From SZUA-309 sp965233675 (GTDB lineage Bacteria; Pseudomonadota; Gammaproteobacteria; Pseudomonadales; Azotimanducaceae): a stretch of DNA of 64,000 bases. The stretch lies in contig OZ247498.1 in the NCBI GenBank assembly GCA_965233675.1, positions 4,402,001-4,466,000 on the forward strand, in the 5' to 3' direction. The translations under genes were made by a program, and so were the position numbers. Below, in pieces: positions 52,212 through 60,566 of the stretch (within the stretch, counting starts at the first letter, position 1; each line of letters starts with the position of its first letter). The notes under the pieces are model-generated. The model did no database searches and had not been told where the DNA came from. It saw only the letters and a program-made list of their open reading frames with translations.

Positions 52212-53078
52212 ATGAACCAGGACGTTCGAGTGCACGTGGGTGGTCGGCACTTGCGGGTCACCGATGATGAGGGGTTTCATTTCCCTCTGCTGATCATGTA
52301 TCCCACCGACACACCGGCGGAACCGGTAGCGTTCGGACCTTTCAATCTGGATATGGCGGCGAACGCGGCACCCCGGGCCGGGTCGCATCCGATCGTGGTG
52401 ATTTCACATGGCTCCGGCGGGACGTCCCTGGGTTATCTCGAGCTTGCCCGACGGCTGGTCCGGGCCGGTTACGTGGTCTGCATGCCCGAGCACCCGGGAA
52501 ACAATCGGAACAACAACGAACTGGCAGATTCGCCGCAGAATCTCGCCAACCGACCGCGCCATCTCACGCTGACCCTGGATCTCGTCGTTGAACATGAGCC
52601 CCTTTCCCAGATCGTCGATCCGACGCTCGTTGCCGTCATCGGTCACTCCATGGGCGGCTACACGGCGCTTGCGATTGCCGGTGGGCAGCCCAGCACCGAG
52701 GACGGACAGCCGGTTGCTGTGACGCGGGACAGCCGGGTGAAGGCACTGGTGCTGCTGGCGCCGGCTACACCCTGGTTCATGCGCCCGGGTGCACTGTCGG
52801 CGGTGGACGTGCCGATTCTGATGCTCACCGGTGAGCGGGATCCGCACACGCCACCCTTTCATGCTGAGGTGGTCAGAAACGGATTACCGGCTCAGACTCG
52901 ACTGGAACATTCCGTGGTGGCCAATGCGGGCCACTTCTCCTTCATGAGCCCATTCCCCGATGTGATGAAGCATCCTGACTTTCTGCCCGGCAATGATCCG
53001 GATGGGTTCGATCGAGCCGGTTACCAGGACATTCTGGCGCGGGATGTGGTGGCCTTTCTGCGCACTGCATTGTCCTGA
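52212..53078 (+). CDS. alpha/beta hydrolase, dienelactone-hydrolase/PAF-acetylhydrolase type
   Basis: A 288-residue soluble hydrolase. The start MNQDVRVHVGG has AGGGA upstream; ATG 52191 is an alternative. HPIVVISHGSGGTSLGYLELARRLVRAGYVV is the oxyanion region, the nucleophile is in AVIGHSMGGYTAL near residue 140, the acid in LTGERDPHTPP and the base His in NAGHFSFM. Substrate unknown. Codirectional with the small secreted protein before it. Confidence 0.85.
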   Translation: MNQDVRVHVGGRHLRVTDDEGFHFPLLIMYPTDTPAEPVAFGPFNLDMAANAAPRAGSHPIVVISHGSGGTSLGYLELARRLVRAGYVVCMPEHPGNNRNNNELADSPQNLANRPRHLTLTLDLVVEHEPLSQIVDPTLVAVIGHSMGGYTALAIAGGQPSTEDGQPVAVTRDSRVKALVLLAPATPWFMRPGALSAVDVPILMLTGERDPHTPPFHAEVVRNGLPAQTRLEHSVVANAGHFSFMSPFPDVMKHPDFLPGNDPDGFDRAGYQDILARDVVAFLRTALS

Positions 53079-53219
53079 CGGGCAGGTGCTGAAACCGGAT
53101 CGGAATCACACTTTCGGGGGAACCCACTTGATGGCGGGCGGTCATAGATGGGAACGTGCGTTCTGCAGTAATCACTGCATCCACCCTGCCAGCCTGAGTC
53201 ATCAGGCGCAATCTATGGG

Positions 53220-53234
53220 TCTACTCAAAGTAGA
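53220..53234 (+). promoter_or_regulatory. leader hairpin before an outer-membrane gene
   Basis: TCTACT, loop CAA, AGTAGA forms a perfect six-bp hairpin that ends about 6 bases before the GGAGAGATG ribosome-binding region. It might modulate translation or 5' stability. The evidence is only the symmetry. Confidence 0.3.
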
Positions 53235-53252
53235 GAGTCTAGGAGAGATGAA

Positions 53253-53843
53253 ATGAATAAATTTAAAACACTGATGTGCGCGGCAGCGTTGCTTCCGGCT
53301 TCCGTTCTGGCGGCACCGCCGCCTTCGGAAATCCGTTACGACTATCTGAATCTGGGCGCCTATTTCGGCGAAGTGGATTCCGTTGGCGATGACGTCGACT
53401 ACTCCGGTTTCAGCATGGACGGATCCTGGGGATTCCATGACAACTTTGCTCTGTTTGCGTCTCTGGGCGCCGGCGAAATCGATACCTTCGGCGACATAGA
53501 CACCACCGAACTCTCGGTGTGCATCAATCCGCATTTCGCCATCACGGAGCGTCTGGATATCGTCATTCCGGTTGCAGTCGAATGGGCCGATTTTGATGCC
53601 AGCGGTTTTTCAGATGACGATACCGGCTACTCGATTGGCGTCGGCCTGCGCTGGCTGATCGATCCGGCTTGGGAGTTCGGTGCAGGCGTCCGCCATGTGG
53701 ACATCTTCGACGGTGACGAGCAGACGGTGGGTGCTAACATCCGCTGGCACCTGAATCACCTCTTCTCGCTTGGCGCTGGTGGAGAGTTCGGGGACGACAC
53801 CACCACCGTGCTGATCGACGCCCGCTTCTCTTTCGGCGGCTGA
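53253..53843 (+). CDS. small outer-membrane beta-barrel protein
   Basis: A 196-residue exported protein with signal peptide (TLMCAAALLPASVLA). The mature part shows eight or so amphipathic strands (YDYLNLGAYFGEVD, YSGFSMDGSWGFHDNFALFASLGAGEID, TGYSIGVGLRWLIDPAWEFGAGVRHVDIF) and ends in RFSFGG. It resembles small Omp/porin-like barrels of the OmpA/OmpW size class, though the family is not named. GGAGAG precedes the ATG. Confidence 0.75.
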   Translation: MNKFKTLMCAAALLPASVLAAPPPSEIRYDYLNLGAYFGEVDSVGDDVDYSGFSMDGSWGFHDNFALFASLGAGEIDTFGDIDTTELSVCINPHFAITERLDIVIPVAVEWADFDASGFSDDDTGYSIGVGLRWLIDPAWEFGAGVRHVDIFDGDEQTVGANIRWHLNHLFSLGAGGEFGDDTTTVLIDARFSFGG

Positions 53844-53857
53844 TTCGGCTGCTGAAC

Positions 53858-55396
53858 TCAGCCTTCCGGCGCCCGGGTCCAGCTGTCCAGCAGGGCTCGG
53901 GCGTCGTTGAATTCCGGGTGGAAGCCGAGCACGTCTTCCACCAGATTCCTGGCCAGATAATTGTTGCCCGCCGCGTGGGCGGCTTCTGCTTCTTCAATGA
54001 GGGTGACCGCGCTCAGGTACATGAGCCGCAGTCCTTCCTCGTTGGTTGGGTCGATACTGAGCACCTGGGTCAGGTGGCTGACCGCGTTGGCCTCAATCGG
54101 TGTCACGATCAGACCCGCGTCGTAGAACGCCTTGGCCTCTGCCAGAAGTGAGGCGATCAGAAGGGTCTCCTGCTCGGTGGTCGCCGGCGTTTTCTCCGAT
54201 CCTGTCTCCGGCACTGTCTCCGGCAACTGTGACTCGGTCTGCGAGGATGCGACTGGATTAACCAGAGCTGTCGCCGCAGACGGCCGCTGAGTGAGCGCGT
54301 TGTCCGGCGATTCCGACGACGCCGGGGAAACAGGCGATGCAATCGGCTCAGCCTCTTGCTGTACGGCCACCCGCTCGATCGGGCCGGAGGTTCTGCCGGA
54401 TGCTTCCAGCGGCAGATAGTTCGTCAGCGGAAAGTCCACGCCGAGCTTCTGGCCATCGACCAAAAACAGGCACATGGGTGTGAGCAGGGCGGCTGCGGCG
54501 ATCAGCCCGGACAGGGGCCGATGGGTCTTTCCGGCCGATATCGGAACAACCTGTGCTTCCGAGGTCTGGGAGGATTCGAGAGCTTCAGCGGATACAAGAG
54601 CTTCAGCGGATACAAGAGCTTCAGCGGATACAAGAGCTTCAGCGGGTTCGAGAGCTTCAGCGGATACAAGAGCTTCAGCGGATTCGAAGATTTCCGGGAT
54701 TTCAGAAGTCTCCGACCCTGCAGCGGTCCATCCCTCTGCCGTGGCCGGGGCCTCTGAGCGGGTGTCGAGTTCAGGTGCAGCTGCAGCGGGCGCCGTGACG
54801 GATTCCGGCACGGGTAGGGCCAGTTCGGGCTCCTCCAGCATCTCGTCCGGGATCTGATGATCCCAGCGGGACAGGGCAGCGACCACTTTCGCCTGTTCGC
54901 TTGCCTCTTCGATCTGCAGATATTCCGGATCCAGCTGTGTGCAGATGGCCTCCGGTGCCGGCAGCAGGGCGGGTTCGATCAGGGTCACCGGTTCATCCAC
55001 CCGGGTCAGCGTCAGGGTGGGTGTGTCGGTGGGGGTGAGGTGGATCTCACGGTCCACTCTGGCTCGTGTGCCGGCGCGAAAATCCGGTGTCAGGATGAGG
55101 GAACTGCCGGGAAAGTTGAGCTTCAGCGTCAGCCCTTCCACAAAAGTCAGGTGCTGCAGACTCAGGCCGCCCGCTTCCGAGAACGTCCAATCCATGGCCA
55201 TCGTGTGCAACGTCAGGCAGCCATGCTCACTGGTAACGCGCAGCAGCGCGTCTTCCCGTGCCGGGCTCAGCACGGTCTGGCCTTGCTCGTCTTCGCCGAT
55301 CAGCAGATCCTGCGCGAGCTTGAGGATCAGATCGCCGTCGCAGGCGATCAGAAACCAGTCCTGTGTCCTATAGTCTGCCCTGTTATCGGTCAACAT
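53858..55396 (-). CDS. FHA-like/TPR membrane protein with hexapeptide repeats
   Basis: A 512-residue protein. Residues 1-130 (GDLILKLAQDLLIGEDEQGQTVLSP, DALLRVTSEHGCLTLH, LKLNFPGSSLILTPDF) look like a beta-sandwich of FHA type, as in YscD-like proteins. A low-complexity region near 230-300 carries SAEALV hexapeptides. A TM helix (LSGLIAAAALLTPMCLFLV) follows, then a Ser/Glu-rich linker and a C-terminal TPR-like part (HLTQVLSIDPTNEEGLRLMYLSAVTLIEEAEAAHAAGNNYLARNLVEDVL). ATG 55396 chosen by domain limits. Function unknown; single gene. Confidence 0.62.
   Translation of the reverse strand: MLTDNRADYRTQDWFLIACDGDLILKLAQDLLIGEDEQGQTVLSPAREDALLRVTSEHGCLTLHTMAMDWTFSEAGGLSLQHLTFVEGLTLKLNFPGSSLILTPDFRAGTRARVDREIHLTPTDTPTLTLTRVDEPVTLIEPALLPAPEAICTQLDPEYLQIEEASEQAKVVAALSRWDHQIPDEMLEEPELALPVPESVTAPAAAAPELDTRSEAPATAEGWTAAGSETSEIPEIFESAEALVSAEALEPAEALVSAEALVSAEALVSAEALESSQTSEAQVVPISAGKTHRPLSGLIAAAALLTPMCLFLVDGQKLGVDFPLTNYLPLEASGRTSGPIERVAVQQEAEPIASPVSPASSESPDNALTQRPSAATALVNPVASSQTESQLPETVPETGSEKTPATTEQETLLIASLLAEAKAFYDAGLIVTPIEANAVSHLTQVLSIDPTNEEGLRLMYLSAVTLIEEAEAAHAAGNNYLARNLVEDVLGFHPEFNDARALLDSWTRAPEG
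54581..54688 (-). repeat. six 18-bp tandem units coding SAEALV-type hexapeptides
   Basis: Six units of type agcttcagcggatacaag run from 54581 to 54688; units 1-3 and 5 are identical and units 4 and 6 diverge. They are in frame in the gene at 53858-55396 and encode V/E-S-A-E-A-L hexapeptides. Copy number is likely variable between strains. Confidence 0.85.
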
Positions 55397-55581
55397 TATT
55401 GTCAGGGTCTTGTGTCCTTCCAACGCCAGACTACTACGAACGCAGGTGTCATGCACCGTCGAGATAGAGCCGCTATCGCAACGATTTAGCAGGGATTTCG
55501 GGCGTGACAGGGCCACCAACGCGCCCGGAATCCGCATTCCGGGTATAGTTCGAGGTCTCTCAAGGGGAAGGAGAAGAGTCC

Positions 55582-57729
55582 GTGTCAGTCACAGAAGCGG
55601 TTGGGGAGGCTGGGGACGTCAGCCGGAAACGCACATTCTGTCGGGTCTGCGAACCCGCCTGCGGGATGATCGCAACGGTCCAGGGCGATCGGCTGCTGAA
55701 ACTGGAAGCGGATCGGGATCATCCGGTGTCCCAGGGCTTTGTCTGCAATAAGGGCATTTATGGCGCCGAGGTGCACAACGACCCGGACCGGCTCAATCAG
55801 CCGCTGAAGAAGGTCGGGCCAGGTCAGTTCGAGCCGATCAGCTGGGATCAGGCTGCCACGGAAATCGCGGCCCGCCTCAAGGCGATCGTCGATCAGCATG
55901 GTGGCGAAGCCGTCGGCAGCTATACGGGTAATCCGAATGCCTTCAACACGCTGTTCGGTCCTTCCTACGCCAACTTCATACGCCAGGTGGGCGCGAAGTA
56001 CTTCTTCAGCTCCGGCACCCAGGATTGCGCAAACAAGTTCGCCGCCAGCGAAGCCGTGTTCGGCACCCGGACCCTCCACCCGCTGCCGGATCTGGATCAC
56101 TCGGATTTCATTCTGATTCTTGGCGAGAATCCGGCAGTCAGCCACATGTCGTTTGTTTCCATTCCGAACCCCATGGCGCATCTGAAAGCCGCCGAGGCGC
56201 GCGGTGCGAAGGTTCTCTACGTGAATCCGCGTCGGATCGAATCCGCGGCCATTGCCGGCGAAGTGCTCAAGATCCGCCCGGATACGGATGTTTATCTGCT
56301 GGCCGCGCTGATCCATGAGATCGACAGGACCGTTGGTTTCGATGCGTCCGTGCAGGGTCGGGGGGAGCGACTCGATGCGCTCAGAAGTTTCGTGGCGGAT
56401 TATTCGCCGGAGAAGGTCGCGCCGGTCACCGGGATTCCGGCTGAAGAGATCCGCTCGCTGGCGACTGCCTTCGCCGCTGCCCCCAGCGCCTGTGCCCATA
56501 TGTCCACCGGCGTGAACATGGGTCGGCAGGGCACGCTCGCCTACTGGCTGCTGCAGATGCTCGTTTTCGTGACCGGCAATCTGGGGCGCCGCGGCGGTAA
56601 CTTCTATTCGCTCGGGTTCTATGAACGCAGCACGTCGGCAGGGCGAGCGGTGCCGGAAGGCATGCTGGACACCCCGTTCGGCGAGGTCCGCAAACCGGGG
56701 GGCGTGGGCATCAACCTGCCCGGTAATCTGCTCGCCAATCACATCACCGATCTGGAGCAGCCGATTCGCGCCCTGTTCGTCAGTTCCGGGAATCCGGTGC
56801 TGTCCATTGCCGGTGAAGCCCATCTCAGAGAGGCGATGGCGGCACTCGATCTGCTCGTGTGCGTGGACATCTACCGGAACGCGACCGCGGAGTACGCGGA
56901 CTATGTGCTGCCGGCGGCCGGCGCGTTCGAGCGGGAAGACATCAACTTCGCCGGGATCGGACTGCAGTTCGAGCCTTCTGTGCAGTTCACCGAGGCGGTG
57001 GTGCCTCCGGCCTTCGAACGGAAACCGGACTGGTGGATTTATGAGCGCCTGGCTCAGGCCATGGGTTTCAGTTCCGTGCTCGATGACGTTCCAGAAGGGG
57101 AATTGCCGGACATGTGGGGACGGGTAAACGCCATGCTCCGCTCCCGGGGGCACGATATGGCGGAGTTGCGCCGGGAGCAGATCATTGCCCTGGAGCGCTC
57201 GAATCCGGAGGATTTCTACGAGCGCTATCTGCAACGGGACACGCAGATGGTGAACTGTGCTCCGGAAGAATTCGCCCCGGCGATCGAACGCATGGCCGTG
57301 CTGTTCGACGAACTGGCCGGTGAGCCCGCTTCGATGCTGAAGCTGATCAGCAAGCGGGATGCCTACATGTTCAATTCCTGGTACGCCAACGTGGCCAAGC
57401 TGAAGACCAGGGACCGGGATCGGAACTTCCTGTATATGCACCCGAAAGATGCCGAAGAGCGGCAGATCGGCGAAGGCACCACGGTCCGGATCGAGAACGA
57501 GCATGGCGCGGTCGATGCGCCGGTGAAGCTGACAGAGGATCTGCTGACCGGTGTGGTGGCCATGACCCACGGCTGGGGCCAGGGCGAGAGTAAAGGCATG
57601 CGGGTGGCGAGTGGCGCGCCGGGCGTGAACTGCAACGCGCTGCTGCCGTCAGGCCCTGGCAGCTTCGAACCGCTGTCCAATCAGTCGCACATGACGGGCA
57701 TTCCGGTTCAGGTGAGCCCGCGGAGCTGA
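55582..57729 (+). CDS. molybdopterin oxidoreductase (Mo-bisPGD, DMSO-reductase family)
   Basis: A 715-residue Mo/W enzyme with one N-terminal [4Fe-4S] cluster: C20-x2-C23-x3-C27 and C55 in GFVCNKG. No Tat signal is visible, so it is cytosolic. Bis-MGD binding segments include YTGNPNAFNTLFG, DFILILGENPAVSHMS, VLYVNPRRIESA, STGVNMGRQGTLAYWLLQML and the C-terminal NEHGAVDAPVKLTEDLLTGVVAMTHGWGQ. The GTG start has AAGGAG ahead. No electron-transfer subunit is adjacent. The reaction is unknown; assimilatory, formate-type and acetylene-hydratase-like relatives are possible. Confidence 0.88.
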   Translation: MSVTEAVGEAGDVSRKRTFCRVCEPACGMIATVQGDRLLKLEADRDHPVSQGFVCNKGIYGAEVHNDPDRLNQPLKKVGPGQFEPISWDQAATEIAARLKAIVDQHGGEAVGSYTGNPNAFNTLFGPSYANFIRQVGAKYFFSSGTQDCANKFAASEAVFGTRTLHPLPDLDHSDFILILGENPAVSHMSFVSIPNPMAHLKAAEARGAKVLYVNPRRIESAAIAGEVLKIRPDTDVYLLAALIHEIDRTVGFDASVQGRGERLDALRSFVADYSPEKVAPVTGIPAEEIRSLATAFAAAPSACAHMSTGVNMGRQGTLAYWLLQMLVFVTGNLGRRGGNFYSLGFYERSTSAGRAVPEGMLDTPFGEVRKPGGVGINLPGNLLANHITDLEQPIRALFVSSGNPVLSIAGEAHLREAMAALDLLVCVDIYRNATAEYADYVLPAAGAFEREDINFAGIGLQFEPSVQFTEAVVPPAFERKPDWWIYERLAQAMGFSSVLDDVPEGELPDMWGRVNAMLRSRGHDMAELRREQIIALERSNPEDFYERYLQRDTQMVNCAPEEFAPAIERMAVLFDELAGEPASMLKLISKRDAYMFNSWYANVAKLKTRDRDRNFLYMHPKDAEERQIGEGTTVRIENEHGAVDAPVKLTEDLLTGVVAMTHGWGQGESKGMRVASGAPGVNCNALLPSGPGSFEPLSNQSHMTGIPVQVSPRS

Positions 57730-57764
57730 AGACCGGTCCCTGGAGGACAGCGACCGGTCTTTGT
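57729..57764 (+). terminator. rho-independent terminator of the molybdopterin gene
   Basis: AAGACCGGTC, a 13-base loop and GACCGGTCTT followed by TGTGT lie directly at the stop of the molybdopterin oxidoreductase gene. The stem is GC-rich with a moderate T-rich tail. Confidence 0.7.
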
Positions 57765-57814
57765 GTGCCAATGCCAGCGTCAGTGCCAGCGCCAGCGTTG
57801 CGGGTCAGCGCAAT

Positions 57815-59395
57815 CTAGCGCTGCTGCTGAGCCTCCATCATGGCCCGTTCCATCTGCGCCATCACCTGATCGATGGTGAAGCTGGCCGCCTTCTGCCGTG
57901 GCGGAAATTCCTGGAAGGTCTGCAGGAATTCCGCAACCTCGGCCTGTCCGCCGAACAGCAGATAGACCCGGTCGAGGAACCAGTCGTAGTAGGTGTTTGA
58001 GGTGAAGTAGGCCCGCTCATAGGGGTCACGGCGCAGATTGAACAGCAGTGGTATGCGCAGCGGCGTGAAGGGTTCGATCCAGGCCCGCATGGTGCCGCGA
58101 ACCTTCTGTTCCATGAAGATCATCTTCCAGTCGCCCTTGCGCAGGGCGGTCAGGTCACCGTCATCGGAAAAGTAATAGATCTCGTCGCGCGGCCCCTTCT
58201 CCGTTTCGCCGGTGAGCAGGGGCAGCATGTTGTAGCCGTCCAGATGCACCTTGTAGCTGCGGCCGATGGCGCGTACGCCACCTTCTTTCAGTCGTTCCTT
58301 GATGTCCGGGGCGCCGGCGACGGCCAGATAGGTCGGCAGCCAGTCCATGTGGTGCACGATCTCGTTGCTGACGCTGCCCGCTTCGATTTTGCCCGGCCAG
58401 CGAACCATGGAGGGTACGCGCCAGCCACCCTCCCAGTTGGTGTTCTTTTCGCTCTGGAAAGGCGTCATGGCCGCATCCGGCCAGGTATTCATGTGCGGGC
58501 CGTTGTCCGTGGAGTAGTGGACGATGGTGTTGTCGGCGATGCCGAGTTCGTCGAGCAGATCGAGCAGCTGGCCAACATGCATGTCGTGTTCGACCATACC
58601 GTCGGCATATTCGTCCTGACCGGAGATGCCGCGCAGACTGTCCTTCACATGGGTGCGGAAATGCATGCGTGTGCCGTTCCACCACACGTAGAAAGGCTTG
58701 CCCTGGTCATGGGCACGCTTGATGAAGTCGATGGCAGCGGCCACGGTTTCGTCGTCCACCGTCTCCATGCGTTTCCGGGTGAGGGGGCCGGTGTCCTGAA
58801 TTTCGCCATCCGCGGATGACTTGATCACGCCACGGGGACCGAACCGCTCGCGGAAGGCCGGATCCTGCGGGTAGTCCTCGTTCTCGGGTTCTTCTTCCGC
58901 GTTCAGATGATAGAGATTGCCGTAGAACTCGTCGAAGCCGTGGTTGGTCGGCAGATGCTCATCCTTGTCGCCCAGGTGATTCTTGCCGAATTGACCGGTG
59001 GTGTAGCCGTATTCCTTGAGCAGGCCGGCGATGGTCGGATCTTTATCCGACAGGCCGAGGTCGGCGCCGGGCACACCGACTTTTGAAAGCCCCGTCCGGT
59101 AGACGCTCTGCCCGGTGATGTAGGAAGACCGGCCGGCGGTGCACGATTGCTCGCCGTAGTAGTCGGTGAACATCATGCCCTCGCGGGCAACCCGATCGAT
59201 ATTCGGTGTTCGATAGCCCACCAGGCCAAACGTATAGGCGCTGATGTTGCTCTGACCGATGTCATCGCCCCAGATCACCAGAATGTTGGGCTTGTCGGCG
59301 GCAGCGGCGCCGGTAGCGGCGAAGCTGCCGACGACGAGGGTGAGCAGAGCAGCCAGACGGGTCGCCCGGCCGATAGTGTGTTTCCTTGCAGGCAT
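57815..59395 (-). CDS. arylsulfatase (S1-type, formylglycine enzyme)
   Basis: Hydrolyses sulfate esters in the periplasm. The 526-residue protein has a Sec-type signal (LAALLTLVVGSFAATGAAAA). The metal residues D44-D45 are in IWGDDIGQS; the formylglycine precursor is C85 in CTAGRS, the C-x-A-G-R form of the sulfatase motif. GQFGKNHLGD supplies further active-site Lys/His, and VHYSTDNGPHMNTWP is the C-terminal metal region. The gene for a formylglycine-generating enzyme is not in the window. AAAGGG precedes the ATG. Confidence 0.92.
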   Translation of the reverse strand: MPARKHTIGRATRLAALLTLVVGSFAATGAAAADKPNILVIWGDDIGQSNISAYTFGLVGYRTPNIDRVAREGMMFTDYYGEQSCTAGRSSYITGQSVYRTGLSKVGVPGADLGLSDKDPTIAGLLKEYGYTTGQFGKNHLGDKDEHLPTNHGFDEFYGNLYHLNAEEEPENEDYPQDPAFRERFGPRGVIKSSADGEIQDTGPLTRKRMETVDDETVAAAIDFIKRAHDQGKPFYVWWNGTRMHFRTHVKDSLRGISGQDEYADGMVEHDMHVGQLLDLLDELGIADNTIVHYSTDNGPHMNTWPDAAMTPFQSEKNTNWEGGWRVPSMVRWPGKIEAGSVSNEIVHHMDWLPTYLAVAGAPDIKERLKEGGVRAIGRSYKVHLDGYNMLPLLTGETEKGPRDEIYYFSDDGDLTALRKGDWKMIFMEQKVRGTMRAWIEPFTPLRIPLLFNLRRDPYERAYFTSNTYYDWFLDRVYLLFGGQAEVAEFLQTFQEFPPRQKAASFTIDQVMAQMERAMMEAQQQR

Positions 59396-59455
59396 GTGTT
59401 GTCCCTTTATCCCCTGTTGAGGTGGTGAATGGTCTCGCAGTAGAGGCTCGTTTGG

Positions 59456-60241
59456 CTACTCCGGCGGACGAAAGAATGCCGCCGATCTCGACGCCAGCCC
59501 ACCCAGAGTTCTGACCAGCCAGCGGGGCTGATAGTTTGTCCAGTTCACCAGAGCCTGGTTTGCCAGCCCGGGCACCCGGATCACCTGTCCTGCCTTGAGC
59601 GCGTCGAATCCTTCCCGGGCGACCTGTGTTGCGTCGGCCAGGAACCAGTCTGCCGTCTGCATGTCCGCGAAGGCGTCCGCCATTTCCGTCTTTGTCGGGC
59701 CCGGACACAAGGCGGTGACAGTGACGCCACTGCCCCGGAGTTCCTCGGACAGACTTTCGGTCAGCGACAGCACATAGGCTTTGCTGGCGGCATAGACGGC
59801 CATGCCCGGAACGGGCTGAAAGGCGGCAACGGACGCCACATTGAGAATCCGACCATAGCCTCGATCCGCCATCTGCCGGCCGAAGTGATGGGTGAGTTCG
59901 GTGAGCGCCCGCACGTTCAGATTCACCAGATTGGTGAGCCAGTCACCGTCCGCTTCGAGCATGGGTTCGGCGCTGATCACGCCCGCGTTGTTGATCAGAA
60001 CATCTACCTTGAGATCGAGTTCGCGCACCCGGCTGATGAGTTTCCCGGGTCCTTTGCCTTTGGCCAGATCGACGCCGATGCAGTGCGCCGTGCACTCGGA
60101 GAGCTCTGCCGCAAGATCCTGTAATCGGTCTTCCCGCCGGGCAGCAAGGATCAGGTCGTAGCCACGCGCGGCGAACAGGCGGGCGAGCTCTTCGCCGATT
60201 CCGGCAGAAGCGCCGGTGATGAGGGCGGTGGGGCGAGGCAT
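59456..60241 (-). CDS. short-chain dehydrogenase/reductase (DltE-like)
   Basis: A 261-residue SDR: TALITGASAGIGEELARLFAARGYDL with the NAD(P) motif TGASAGIG at residues 9-16, LINNAGVIS, NVASVAAFQP (Ser) and YAASKAYVLS (Tyr-x3-Lys). The start MPRPTAL at 60241 has AAGGAG 8 bases ahead. The frame stays open another 60 codons upstream through tandem repeats, but that segment would not add a known domain. The gene lies between the sulfatase and a P450 reading away. Confidence 0.9.
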   Translation of the reverse strand: MPRPTALITGASAGIGEELARLFAARGYDLILAARREDRLQDLAAELSECTAHCIGVDLAKGKGPGKLISRVRELDLKVDVLINNAGVISAEPMLEADGDWLTNLVNLNVRALTELTHHFGRQMADRGYGRILNVASVAAFQPVPGMAVYAASKAYVLSLTESLSEELRGSGVTVTALCPGPTKTEMADAFADMQTADWFLADATQVAREGFDALKAGQVIRVPGLANQALVNWTNYQPRWLVRTLGGLASRSAAFFRPPE

Positions 60242-60245
60242 TGAT

Positions 60246-60299
60246 GACTCCTTGTCCGTTGAAGACTCCTTGTCCGTTGAAGACTCCTTGTCCGTTATC
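60246..60299 (-). repeat. three 18-bp tandem units, each containing an AAGGAG site
   Basis: Units of gactccttgtccgttgaa at 60246-60263 and 60264-60281, and a diverged third to 60299. On the minus strand each unit carries AAGGAG, so the SDR start is preceded by three ribosome-binding-like sequences spaced 18 bases apart. They read in frame as STDKES if translated. Confidence 0.85.
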
Positions 60300-60313
60300 G
60301 TCGCTTTTTGACT

Positions 60314-60349
60314 GTTTGTCTCGAGGTTTGTCTCGAGGTTTGTCTCGAA
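60314..60349. repeat. three 12-bp tandem units of gtttgtctcgag
   Basis: Units at 60314-60325, 60326-60337 (identical) and 60338-60349 (one change) lie just upstream of the 18-bp array in the SDR/P450 spacer. Confidence 0.85.
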
Positions 60350-60405
60350 GCAGCGAACAAGGTCCTTTCTGCCCGCTGTGGTTGCCAGTTTGCTACCGGC
60401 CCGTG

Positions 60406-60430
60406 GGCAATGATAGTCCGGCAATGATAG
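60406..60430. repeat. direct repeat of ggcaatgatag
   Basis: The 11-mer ggcaatgatag at 60406-60416 and 60420-60430 is spaced 14 bases start to start between the divergent SDR and P450 genes. It could be a regulator-binding pair. Confidence 0.5.
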
Positions 60431-60508
60431 CCCGGCCCTGTGTCGGATCCGTGTCCCATACCGCCCCCAATAGCTTCTATCTGACCGATCGCTGGTACAT
60501 ATGCGCCA

Positions 60509-60535
60509 TTGAACTGGCCGTTGATCTCCTATAAG
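60509..60535 (+). promoter_or_regulatory. candidate promoter of the second P450
   Basis: TTGAAC (60509-60514) and TATAAG (60530-60535) with a 15-base spacer lie 32 bases before the P450 ATG. The short spacer makes this tentative. Confidence 0.35.
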
Positions 60536-60566
60536 ACTTCGATCGTTGGAAGTATGGAGACAGACA

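Noticed and set aside
54581..54688. Possible CRISPR array
   Set aside because: Units are 18 bp, directly adjacent without spacers, and in frame in a gene.
55585..57570. 661-codon minus-strand frame
   Set aside because: Antisense to the molybdopterin oxidoreductase, which has clear motifs.
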